Origin: Bolinopsis microptera
Lineage: Eukaryota; Ctenophora; Tentaculata; Lobata; Bolinopsidae
Assembly (NCBI RefSeq): GCF_026151205.1
Contig: NC_087074.1
Coordinates: 9,829,226-9,893,225, forward strand
DNA: 64,000 bases
Direction: 5' to 3'
The stretch's first letter is position 1, and each line of letters opens with the position of its first letter. Below the pieces are notes generated by a model. The model ran no database searches. It saw only the letters and a list, made by a program, of their open reading frames with translations, and was not told where the DNA came from. A program made the position numbers and the translations under genes. Below are positions 42,708-53,700 of the stretch, in pieces.

Positions 42708-45700
42708 ACTTCGAACTAAAAGGGTCGTTTATAGAGCTGATTAGCAAGACGTCAAAAGCAAGACTCCTTGCAATCAATTATCGAATGAAAGCAGCAACAG
42801 CATTGCTCAGAAAACTATGGTAAGCTCATGCAACCTGCTCATAATACTGGGTTAATGATCTGCATCTAGAGCACAGTGTATCAATTAAACGGAGGATGTG
42901 CCGTAAAACGTTTTAGGATAGGTTGAGCGAGATGTTACCGGTACGAAAGTGTACTTGGCATCCAATCGTTTGGCTCTGTATGGGGGTGGTTAAAAGTATA
43001 ATACGTCGCTGTAAAACAAACCGTTTACACTGTGGACCGCTAAAAACACTTAACTTTTTTACGGTATTCCCATTTAACCTGTTGTGAATAAAATGCACGA
43101 TTTTGAGTGGGTATGGTATGCAAAACCTGCGAACATGGCACGTCTATTTCAACATATTCGCTTTGTTGTTAACGCTTATTTAACTGAAACAATAACTAAA
43201 AATGAATAACCAACAATAACAACCTTCTTTTCGTATGAAAAGTTATATTCGGAGTTTAAAACTTAAACAAAATGAGATTTTACAGAATTAAGGAAAACGA
43301 AACACTCTCGACTCCTTCACAATCATTACATTATTATGATTGGAAATCAAGCAAACATTTGAAAATAAAGTATCGTGATTAAAAAACCAAACTGTAAACA
43401 TTTGAAGTATGTGAAACAAACAAACTACTAAACTAGCCTCATAAAGTGGAATTAGAGGTCAAAGAAGCTAAGAAGTGGTCAAAGAAGTGCGCGCTCTCTG
43501 ATTTGATATGCTATTTCTCACTCTCTTCATTCAACAAGACTTCAAATACAGCACAGAAGAGTGCTTGCGAGTGGATTATTCTACTAAAAATGATAATTGA
43601 TTTTGTGAGTGGATTATACTTGACACTAACAAGGAAAGAAATTGAAGAAATCAACGTGATTTGCGGTTAAATTGCCGCTACATTTGAACATTGATCACGT
43701 ATTGTTTTTGTTTCGTGGTCTTTAAAGTGTGCTCGTTGTTCAACAAGTGTTAAGTAATTCATGGTAATAAAGTAATAATGAAAATTTATAAAATGTAGCG
43801 GTAGAAGCTGAATATGGACCGCATCATTCAATAAAAATCTTATTGGTTAAAATATGGATTTTTCGACGAAACAAAACTTGTTGTACATTAGAACTGATAC
43901 AAGTTATGGTCATGAAGTCTTACTGTATTGCCTTATCGCTATGGCACTGGATCTCCTTCTGACCACTTCTCATAAATCTTAAAGCCAGAATAACAATCAC
44001 AAATATGTGGTCACACAAAAACCGACCAACAATAAAAGAAGCTAAAACAGATGGTATAATGGATTCTTATGGCAAAATTACACAATGATAAGTTTGATAA
44101 GCTAAAAGGCGTCGGTCATGTTCATATAATACAAGGAACATACTCAAGTAACGTCACATGCATCAAATTTCTGTTTTATCTTTCCATTATCAAGTCCTCA
44201 AAGTAGCGAAATTGTAATCAATTCCGTAATCAATGGTAATACAATGGCTGTACGATTGCGTAACAACAATAGGAAACTTGATAAAGTTGTCACAATTGCT
44301 GTGAACTGTTAGGAGTCGTTGAAGCTTTACATCAAGACTGAACATACAATTCCCGGCACTCAAGCCCAAGGTGTATGATCAATCTAAGCTAAAAACATAT
44401 TCAAAATTTTCACACGCTTAGATTCTGAATGAAAAAATTAAGATGCATAAAGCCACACTGTTTTACGATGTTTCTATAGCAGCCGGCGGTCTTAATGAAC
44501 TCAATACATATTATGAAGTTATGACAATTGACATAGCTACAGTTCGGAGACGCAGATGGGACACTGAAAGTCGAGTACATGAGATAATTAAAAATGGAAC
44601 ACTTAAGTTAACAATGTTTGCACGAAGAAACAGCGGAATACCACAGAAAGTTATGTCGCCATAGTTACAGGATAAAATTAGCGCTTTCTGAAGGAGAACA
44701 CATGCTTTATATGGGAGGTTCGAGAATGGAGAGGACAGCTGACAGTTAACTAAATTACTTGGTAAGCTGATATGTTTTACAGATGCTATCCGAGGGCCTT
44801 CTAACAATACCCGGGTATTTGGATTTGATTTCTCGATGCCACAAGATGAGTTGAAATCATTTACGGTTGTAGGACATGAGGTGGCACCTTGCCACTATTT
44901 TTTAGATCAAGTCACCTCTGAAATAGAGGTGATAGGTCCTATGTAGAGCTTCAGCTATTGGTGCCATCAAGATAAACGAAATGTCGTACAAAATTAAAAA
45001 GCACATACTCAATTATTAAAAGAACAAACTTTTATCCGCTCGACAATTTTCGTATCGGGAAAATTACAAAATGAAACTGATCAGTCGTTCAAATGTGTCA
45101 TAATGCAAAATTTGATATCTTTGAGCAGCCTAATTTTGTTGTCAACCGTAATCACTGCTCAAACCCCTCCTCTCATGGCTGAATACAACTTTATCGACTC
45201 CTCCAGAGTCCAGACCTTGTTTTAATAGCATAATTTTTCAAGTTCAAGGGAATCCAAAATTTATAAAACTTTTCACAGTACAGGGATTTTGCTAACGTAT
45301 TAATATCACAATGATTATTGAGATTCCAACTCCTCTATAATTCGCCAATTTTTAATATCCGCCTGCTGCATGTAGAGAGGACACTACATACTTACACAAC
45401 TTCGTTAAATATTGAAGAATCAAATTCAGAGATCAAGTCCAACTGCTTAATAACAAGTTTTTTTCTCCTACACTTTTCATTGAGAGATGAGCCACAACCT
45501 CACATGATATGCAGCTGCCAGCTAGGGTTTGAATATTCATTTTTAACTCGCCACATTACAATAACATGACACGCATTACACCGTAACGTTAAAGGAACGT
45601 TGCGGGAACGCAAGTAAAACTGGACCACAGACCAGCGTGATCTCGTGCTGCGTTTTAAAGTTTTGAGGCACGTACTATCAGTATCACTTAGTCTCACTAA

Positions 45701-46078
45701 TCAATAAAGTCATATGACTCATATTTCACTGAGAAATTATGGTGCTAATGCCTTAATGCCTTCATCGGCGTAAGAAAGTGGTACTAATAGCTTTATTGAC
45801 TCAGCTATACCTCGTACCAAAAATAAATCCTTGTGTTTTACAATAAAAAACAACAATACAACAACTTGGTTAAAATGTATTCTGGGGTGAATGACTCGAC
45901 CAGTAACCCAAGCACTGGAGGGAGATGATACGACATAAACGGGAGTCAGTCGATGAAAGGTCACTCGAAATATTGAATAGATCATAAATTAGTACAAGTG
46001 AGTAAATTTGTTAATAATTGTAGTCAAAGACTGAATGTATTAACATTTATCAAGCATCGAATCATCACACCATCAGAT
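42708..46078. other. Gene-less interval
   Basis: No gene is supported. Frames near 43446, 44443, 45318 and 45737 are short and without recognisable motifs. An isolated exon-like frame at about 44780-44946 is noted among the rejected items. Confidence 0.4.
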
Positions 46079-46150
46079 AGCAGGGTGGCGCAGTGGAAGC
46101 GTGCTGGGCCCATAACCCAGAGGTCGGTGGATCGAAACCACTTCCTGCTA
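46079..46150 (+). tRNA. Initiator tRNA-Met (CAT)
   Basis: 72 bases almost identical to the conserved eukaryotic initiator tRNA: AGCAGGGTGGCGCAGTGGAA opens it, the anticodon arm is CTGGGCCCATAACCCAG, and the T-loop is ATCGAAA rather than TTCGAAA, as in initiators. The acceptor stem pairs AGCAGGG with TCCTGCT, leaving a final A. The T-stem GGTGG/CCACT has one G-T pair. TTTT at about 46155 can stop RNA polymerase III. There is no intron. Confidence 0.97.
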
Positions 46151-47216
46151 ACCAATCTTTTGCACCTTGTCTAGCACCAGTGAATGACGCAACGTTTATT
46201 CCTAAACTTCTTCAGTGAAATGGGTATTGTACTTGTCATGATGTCGACGGTGCACTGTATACTAAAAGTTTTTGTATATATATTTGGTTGGATTATAATG
46301 TGTGAACCGATTACCCATATTTCATACTTTATAAACCAACTATATATTATACAACAACTTTTAATGTTGTGATTTAGATTTGAGGGTGGGTTGCCGGGCT
46401 GGAGCTAGTGAAGTTTGCAGATATCCTGTCAACCATCATTTTTGCTGTGGCACATGCGTCAATGATGATTCTTAGTAAATTAGAGTTGATGACGGTGATA
46501 GGATTTCCTTCTACCCCTAATTACTGCAATTAGTAAATTAGAAGCTCCCAACTTTAGCGTCTCCTTATTAAAGTTTCCATGTGTTCAATAATCCTAAAAT
46601 TTCAAAGAAATTATGAGATGGGAAGGACAACGTTTGGTATGCTTGATATCAGTTGATCAGTTGATCAGATCAAATTGGTCACGCATGGTCATATTACATC
46701 TGTTTAAGATAAAATGGTGTTGACCGTCTCAATAAGTGGTTACATTCCTTAAGTTCCTAATAACCACATATAACACGTACTGATGAGAGTGGTTTGTGTT
46801 TTGGGCAGCTGCCAAAATCTGGAAAATAAAATCTGTCGATTGTAGGACTGAATCCCTACCGGACGGAATCACTACCACCCAAATATCACTACTGGTAGTG
46901 ATTTAGTCCGGTAGTGATTCAGTCCGAAAATATACCTCAATCCCTACCAGTTGATCTTAGTTCACTAGTTCTAATATCATGACGTGATCTGAGCCGGGGC
47001 TCTCATGGAGTGCTTGCTATGGGGCCTGTCAGACATGTGATCCACAGACTTACGTACGCAACGAGGAGCCCTAACGAGAACTGGTTCGGATCAAGTCATC
47101 CATAATGACCTGCTATACGACAATACAGTGATGTGAACCTTCACATGCTCGGTATCTCAATCAGCTAGCGGGAATAATATATAAACCCGCAACGCCTGTG
47201 TTTATCTTATACCACT

Positions 47217-47609
47217 ATGTCTTCCTCATCCATCGAGTTTATTCCTGGCAGAAAGAAAGGCAGCCGCAACGTCCTCTACGATGGTTACCTCTACCACCTT
47301 AACAGAAAGAGGGAAGACAAGACCTACTGGAAGTGCAACAAGTGCAAGTCCCGCCTGATCCTTGTCCAGGACACCTTCTGTTCTGCTACCCCTCATGACC
47401 ACGAATCTCAACCAGCACAAATTGCAGCCCACCGCTCCAAGTCCAAAATGAAGACCCTCGCAGCTACTACTGAGAACTCAACTAAGCAGAACTCAACTAA
47501 GCAGATTGTTGCACCTCCACCCCTCCTCTCTTCAGGCACGACTCCTGGAATCACCACGAAGCGTCCAGTAACATCGCAGAGGGTTGGAACAGCGGCTTCG
47601 CCTCCTTGA
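47217..47609 (+). CDS. FLYWCH zinc-finger protein of the MULE
   Basis: 130 residues. The first 65 form a FLYWCH finger: FIPGRKKGSRNVLYDGYLYH, then TYWKCNKCKSRLIL and a closing T-PHDHES. Metal ligands would be the CxxC pair (KCNKCK) and the two His of HDH. FLYWCH fingers commonly head MULE transposases and bind the element ends. The rest is a Thr/Lys/Pro-rich linker whose end runs into a second frame, consistent with an internal deletion that fused the N- and C-terminal regions. A TATA-like ATATATAAAC at about 47176 precedes the start by 40 bases. Confidence 0.7.
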   Translation: MSSSSIEFIPGRKKGSRNVLYDGYLYHLNRKREDKTYWKCNKCKSRLILVQDTFCSATPHDHESQPAQIAAHRSKSKMKTLAATTENSTKQNSTKQIVAPPPLLSSGTTPGITTKRPVTSQRVGTAASPP

Positions 47610-47833
47610 TCAACTGTCACAACCCTTCCATCTGGAAGTTCTTAGAGTGCATCAAGAGGGAGCAGGCTTTGACAGACATGAAGATCACCAACATCCTCAC
47701 CAGAAGACCCTTCAAGAGAGTAGCAAAGTGGGAGAAGTTTGACCTGGAGATGCAACGTATTGTTGATGATTATGATAACTTTGGGGATGTTACCGAGTTT
47801 CTGAAAGCTGTTGGATCTAAGATTTTGGGTTAA
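47606..47833 (+). pseudogene. C-terminal remnant of MULE transposase
   Basis: 75 residues: NCHNPSIWKFLECIKREQAL, then a helix-rich tail to KAVGSKILG. The frame extends upstream of the ATG as WNSGFASLI. This resembles the post-catalytic segment of FLYWCH-MULE transposases ('E-x-W-H-x-x-F...HPxIWxFIxxLxxEQ', from memory). It overlaps the end of the FLYWCH frame in a different frame, so the two are probably not one protein. No DDE catalytic motif is present. Confidence 0.65.
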
Positions 47834-48180
47834 TGCTTTAATGTTTACTTATTATTGTGTGATTTAAATTACTGTATCAGTATATTATCTATTATTCTTT
47901 GACCAAATTTCTGCTTAGTCAATTATCACGAAAAATCTAATAATAATTAACAAAAAATAAAATAATTAACTAATGAAATACGAATAATTATGCCTTTATT
48001 GCAAAGTTCAGTAGGGATCACATCAAAGTGGTTAGGTCTTTAGATATTAGCGGTATTGATTTAGTCCGGTAGTGATTCAGTCCGAAAATATACCTCAATC
48101 CCTACCAATAGTGATTGGTAGTGATTCAGTCCGTTAGGGATTCAGTCATGTAGTGATTCGGTCCGTTCACCAAATCTGTC

Positions 48181-49094
48181 AGCAAATTAAAATGTTCTTT
48201 TGTTAAAAGTTTTATCAACTTTAGGCTCATGTCTCATATGAATTACATATTCATGATTATGCATACCCTCTCAAAGCTACAAATATTTATCCGGGAAACC
48301 TGTTAAATCTCGAAAACATTTCAACAAGATATCACGTTCTCATCTGTAATTCTGTATGCAGGCTCGGACTAGACATCTATTATGTTCTCCGACCCTACTA
48401 CTCTATAACGTCTTTACTGTTCTTACAAAAGTTTAACGACATGCTCACTGCTCAGCTTCCTGACATCTTCGAGCATGATTACAACACAAACCCAAGAACC
48501 AAAACATGCTCTGACTCATGCTCTCAAACCACGTTTCTGACTTGGCGTCTGGACAGCATGTCAAATCACCGCTGTTAACTCCCACCCGCGCCTTCTGCCA
48601 GCTAGAAAAATACTTGTAAACAAAACTATTTATACATTCTCTCCACAGTATGCACAACGGTATTCCACAGCAACAGTTGGTGATAGTGCAGAGTACCGCA
48701 GAATCTCTTTGCTCAGGCTGTACATAGGCGCTGTCATCACTCCAAGTGTGTTGTTAAAAGTTCTAAAATTCTGCTTCTACAACTGTGTACACAGCAACCT
48801 GTTTTTCTGCACATATCAGCAGCTGGCCGGTATTGTTTTACAGTACTTTTTGTAATTATTACCTGCCAAAATAGTACGAATATAGTTTTGAGTGTCTGTG
48901 ATTTTTGTTATATATCCGGTTTGGTTGACGTCCAATTGTTTATTGCATAACTGTTGTAATTAAGTTTATTACCATGGTAATTCTTTCATAATTATCAGCC
49001 TAACTTAAGCTTATTTCAACTAACTCCATTTCTAGTTTTGTGTTTTAATTGTAATAAACAACGACCTAAACCAACTCCGGTGTTTTAAGAGGAA
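48181..49094. other. Spacer, no gene seen
   Basis: Sequence between the MULE and the tropomyosin-like gene. A frame around 48420-48560 (KFNDMLTAQLPDIFEHDYN) is open for some length but has no recognisable motif. The promoter of the next gene should lie here. Confidence 0.35.
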
Positions 49095-50240
49095 ATGGCT
49101 CTAGAATTCCTGAAAAACAAGATAGTAATCCTGATGAGGGAGCGAGACAAGGCCATCAACAGAGCAGACGAGTTTCAAGATACTGTACAGGCTGCAACCG
49201 AAATGGTTACTAAGGTACGACGTCAAGCTATGATCAATGAGTTAATGAACAATAATTTATTGTTCATCGATCGTTTATGATTTGTTTCGGAGTCACTAAT
49301 ATGATGAGATTTTTTATATCTGAACATTTTTCTGATTAATTAGGCTACAAGTAGAAAGACTCAATGTGCTGCACTCACACACGTGACACGGTGACATAGT
49401 ATTTGCAAATAGTTTCACTTATAGTTATAATGGGTCAAAAATACCAGGCTGGAAATTCAATGTTTACCTTTCAGTGATGCACGCCGCCGCGTTTTGCCTA
49501 AATCAGCGGCGGCGAGGCCAAAACTTGCGGCGGCGGCGTTCGGCGGCGTGGCCCCTTGGCACTTGTAGTTGTGACTCAGTCGAACATAAATGCAGTCTCT
49601 GTACGGGATGGGCCTCAATATACCGCTTTGGCTTCCAGTTTCAGTTTATGGTTGATTTATTTTAACGTGAATGGTTAAGAAAATGCCCAAGCATGCACTA
49701 AAATGCACAATAAAATTGCATGTGTCACGTTTATAGCTGATGACGTCAGACATGGCGTGGCGGCGTGAGCAAAAAATCGGTGGCGGCGGCGTTTAAACAC
49801 TATCCTTATATATTATTAATATTATGCACCGAAAATAATGTTTCACCGTTGCAGCTTGAAGCAGATAAACGAGATTTAGAAAACAGACTGGAGCTATCAG
49901 ACGCAGAGATAGATAAACTTCACGAATGGAAGGAGCAGATACTGGATGAAAAACAGGATCTTGAGGTTTGCTCAATCTGCGGTTTATTGTTAAATTTTAG
50001 TTAGGACGTTATTAGCGAAGGCGCTCATTGAGTGATAATTGATTAGGCAAATGCAAATCAAACACCATATTGAAATTATCTGATCAGGTTGAAGTTGAAA
50101 AGTTGAGACGAGAGAATGACAGTTTACAAAACGCGATTGATACATTTGAAGTGGCATTTGAGTACAAAGACACGGAAATAGACGAATTGGCGAAACAAAT
50201 AGAAGAGTTTAATCAAGAAATGGATGACCTAGCATCGTAG
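49095..50240 (+). CDS. Short tropomyosin-like coiled-coil protein, 3 exons
   Basis: Exons 49095-49214, 49855-49965 and 50088-50240, all joined in phase 0, give 127 residues that are almost entirely coiled coil. The start MALEFLKNKIVILMRERDKA, then INRADEFQD, resembles the N-terminus of tropomyosin (M-x-x-I-K-x-K-M...K-D-x-A-x-x-R-A-E). The body runs LEADKRDLENRLELSDAEID, then VEVEKLRRENDSL, then EIDELAKQIEEFNQEMDDLA. Canonical animal tropomyosins have 248 or 284 residues, so this is under half length. If it is related it would bind along actin filaments; another small coiled-coil protein is equally possible. Exon 1 ends AAG before GTACGA. The 3' tail is duplicated just past the stop. Confidence 0.65.
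49476..49802. mobile_element. GC-rich insertion in intron 1, possibly a hAT-like MITE
   Basis: In an AT-rich intron, 327 bases are framed by CAGTGATGCACGCCGCCGCG on the left and GGCGGCGGCGTTTAAACACT on the right, which are roughly inverted repeats starting CAGTG/AGTG as in hAT elements. I find no matching 8-bp target duplication, so the assignment is weak. Confidence 0.4.
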
Positions 50241-50312
50241 ATCGGGTGAATTGCAGAGGCAAATAGAAGATTTCAACCAAGAAATGGATAACCAGGCTTC
50301 GTAAATCGGATG
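50184..50312 (+). repeat. 64-bp tandem duplication at the 3' end of the tropomyosin-like gene
   Basis: Unit 1 (50184-50247) encodes ELAKQIEEFNQEMDDLAS and its stop. Unit 2 (50248 on) encodes ELQRQIEDFNQEMDNQAS and a stop, in a frame shifted by one because the unit is 64 bases. Differences between the units suggest the duplication is not recent. Unit 2 lies in the 3' untranslated region unless spliced otherwise. Confidence 0.75.
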
Positions 50313-50750
50313 GGAAAACGACGAACAAATTTCGAAGATTTTAGGTATATATTTATTCCAAGGAATGGGCGAAATTTCCGACAAACAAGAACATTGTCGC
50401 AGAGGGATAATGGAACGCAAAATTCCTATAATTTGAACTCAAATATAGAAACATTCAAGTACCACACTTGGGACTAAGTTTAAATTATTAAGGTGTATAA
50501 TGATACCATGAATTGTGATATTGAAACATATTCTTAATGTTTTGATTTTAACATTGAACAACAATTTACTTTAAACAAGTATCTGGTAAACATACTGTAC
50601 ATAGCGTAAAACATATTTTTGTATCCTAAAAAGTGCCAAATTATTTTTACTCCAACCCCATTACCAAAACAAATTATTATAATTCACAAATGTTATTATC
50701 TAGTTCATTCCAGAAATCTTGCTAAATTTTTGAGTTTGTCAATACAATCT

Positions 50751-53700
50751 CTAGTACATTCTTCCTGATCCACAACCACCTTGAGACCCCATATTCTGAG
50801 CGAACGATCCACCTCTTGCAGCTCCATAGGATGCTCCAGCGTATGTAGCGCTTGCTCCGTTAAACGCACCACCATTAACAGCACCACCCGAAGAACCAGA
50901 AACTCCCGCATTGACCTCAACAATCTTATAATGCTGACGAAGCGCCCTTCTGTGCCCGTTAAGTTTAACAGAGAATCCACCCTTGCTCTTCCTGGTCCTA
51001 ATGTGTCTACCAGGAACAGTGGAAATCTGTCCGTTTATTGTTATCTGGTAGAACTTGTTGGAACTAATCTGGACATTCCCGACCGTAAATTGAGGTACCG
51101 CAGGTCGAGGTGGTCGGTTCATCATAGTCTTAGGCAAAACAACCATTGGTCGGCGATCACTCTTCAGCGGAGCATATGTTGGTTTAACTGAACCATCGGG
51201 ATTAAACATAACATATAGTGGGAAATGCCTGACATCACGAGGAAGTTGCTGTCTGGATAAGAAAGTAGGAGCGTAGTTAGAACCAGGGTAAGGAAGTTTG
51301 TTTGGAGCATCAGCTTCATCATCAGATGAACTGGAACCATCTGAATCTGTAGGAACGGATGATCCCGGTGAGCCAAACACAGACACAGGAGATCCTGGGG
51401 ACATTGTGTACATATTTGGACCAAAACCAGGAACACCTGCAGCACCAAGGCCACTTGGAGCACCTGGAGCAACAGGAACAGAACCTGAACCTCCGTAAAC
51501 ACCACCTGGACCGTATGGAAAAGCAAATGTTCCGCCAAATTGTCCACCATTTGGACCACTACAAACACTAGGAGCTCCTCCACTGACTCCTGATGGTCCA
51601 TAAGGACTACCAGCTCCTCCAGTAACTCCTCCAGCACCTCCAGCACCTCCAGCGCCTCCAGCGCCTCCAGAGGTAAAACCAATATCGATATCAATGCCAC
51701 CAGCAGATGGACCACTGGGACCACTTGGACCGGCTGCTCCTCCAGCAGCAGATACACTGAAGACGACATGAATAGATCCACCATAAGACACCAAGACACT
51801 GCTAGGGTTGCTAGGATTTGGTGAGATTAGAGATCCAGATACCTCAACTGAAGCACCACTTGGTAGCACGATCAGGTAGGATCCGCTTGGAGTGATAAAT
51901 ATACCGTTGAACATGAATCCTCCACTTGGACCATGTGCTGCTCCTCCACTGACTCCTGATGGTCCATAAGGACTACTAGCTCCTCCAGTAACTCCTCCAG
52001 CACCTCCAGCACCTCCAGCGCCTCCAGAGGTAAAACCAATATCGATATCAATGCCACCAGCAGATGAACCACTGGGACCACTTGGACCGGCTGCTCCTCC
52101 AGCAGCAGATACACTGAAGACGACATGAATAGATCCACCATAAGACACCAAGACACTGCTAGGGTTGCTAGGATTTGGTGAGATTAGAGATCCAGATACC
52201 ACAACTGAAGCACCACTTGGTAGCACGATCAGGTAGGATCCGCTTGGAGTGATAAATAAACCGTTGAACATGAATCCTCCACTTGGACCATGTGCTGCTC
52301 CTCCACTGACTCCTGATGGTCCATAAGGACTACTAGCTCCTCCAGTAACTCCTCCAGCACCTCCAGCGCCTCCAGCGCCTCCAGAGGTAAAACCAATATC
52401 GATATCAATGCCACCAGCAGATGGACCACTTGGACCACTTGGACCGGCTGCTCCTCCAGCAGCAGATACACTGAAGACAACATGAATAGATCCACCATAA
52501 GACACCAAGACACTGCTAGGGTTGCTAGGATTTGGTGAGATTAGAGATCCAGATACCACAACTGAAGCACCACTTGGTAGCACGATCAAGTAGGATCCGC
52601 TTGGAGCGATAAATGTACCGTTGAACATGAATCCTCCACTTGGACCCTGTGCTGCTCCTCCACTGACTCCTGATGGTCCATAAGGACTACCAGCTCCTCT
52701 AGTAACTCCTCCAGCACCTCCAGCACCTCCAGCGCCTCCAGCGCCTCCAGAGGTAAAACCAATATCGATATCAATGCCACCAGCAGATGAACCACTGGGA
52801 CCACTTGGACCGGCTGCTCCTCCAGCAGCAGATACACTGAAGACGACATGAATAGATCCACCATAAGACACCAAGACACTGCTAGGGTTGCTAGGATTTG
52901 GTGAGATTAGAGATCCAGATACCTCAACTGAAGCACCACTTGGTAGCACGATCAGGTAGGATCCGCTTGGAGTGATAAATATACCGTTGAACATGAATCC
53001 TCCACTTGGACCATGTGCTGCTCCTCCACTGACTCCTGATGGTCCATAAGGACTACTAGCTCCTCCAGTAACTCCTCCAGCACCTCCAGCACCTCCAGCG
53101 CCTCCAGAGGTAAAACCAATATCGATATCAATGCCACCAGCAGATGAACCACTGGGACCACTTGGACCGGCTGCTCCTCCAGCAGCAGATACACTGAAGA
53201 CGACATGAATAGATCCACCATAAGACACCAAGACACTGCTAGGGTTGCTAGGATTTGGTGAGATTAGAGATCCAGATACCACAACTGAAGCACCACTTGG
53301 TAGCACGATCAGGTAGGATCCGCTTGGAGTGATAAATATACAGTTGAACATGAATCCTCCACTTGGACCATGTGCTGCTCCTCCACTGACTCCTGATGGT
53401 CCATAAGGACTACTAGCTCCTCCAGTAACTCCTCCAGCACCTCCAGCGCCTCCAGCGCCTCCAGAGGTAAAACCAATATCGATATCAATGCCACCAGCAG
53501 ATGGACCACTGGGACCACTTGGACCGGCTGCTCCTCCAGCAGCAGATACACTGAAGACAACATGAATAGATCCACCATAAGATACCAAGACACTGCTAGG
53601 GTTGCTAGGATTTGGTGAGATTAGAGATCCAGATACCACAACTGAAGCACCACTTGGTAGCACGATCAGGTAGGATCCGCTTGGAGCGATAAATGTACCG

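Larger units (their letters stand above)
46838..48171 (+). mobile_element. FLYWCH-type Mutator-like (MULE) DNA transposon, internally deleted
   Basis: AAATCTGTC lies immediately outside both ends (46829-46837 and 48172-48180), a 9-bp target duplication typical of MULEs. The ends carry inverted repeats built from the phrase GGTAGTGATTCAGTCCGT and its complement (ACTGAATCCCTACCGGACGG on the left, CCGTTAGGGATTCAGTC on the right). A longer direct repeat, TTTAGTCCGGTAGTGATTCA onward, sits inside each end (near 46901 and 48059). Two coding parts remain, an N-terminal FLYWCH finger and a C-terminal transposase tail. The catalytic core is missing, so it would depend on a helper. Confidence 0.85.

Noticed and set aside
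43446-43670. 74-residue plus-strand frame MELEVKEAKKWSKKC...
   Set aside because: Lysine-rich start but no domain, and no splice or promoter support in a gene-less interval.
44780-44946. Exon-like frame after a TTTTACAG acceptor, encoding RVFGFDFSMPQDELKSF and ending GPM-stop
   Set aside because: It looks protein-like, but I could not find a phase-compatible partner exon or any recognisable domain, so it is not called as a gene.
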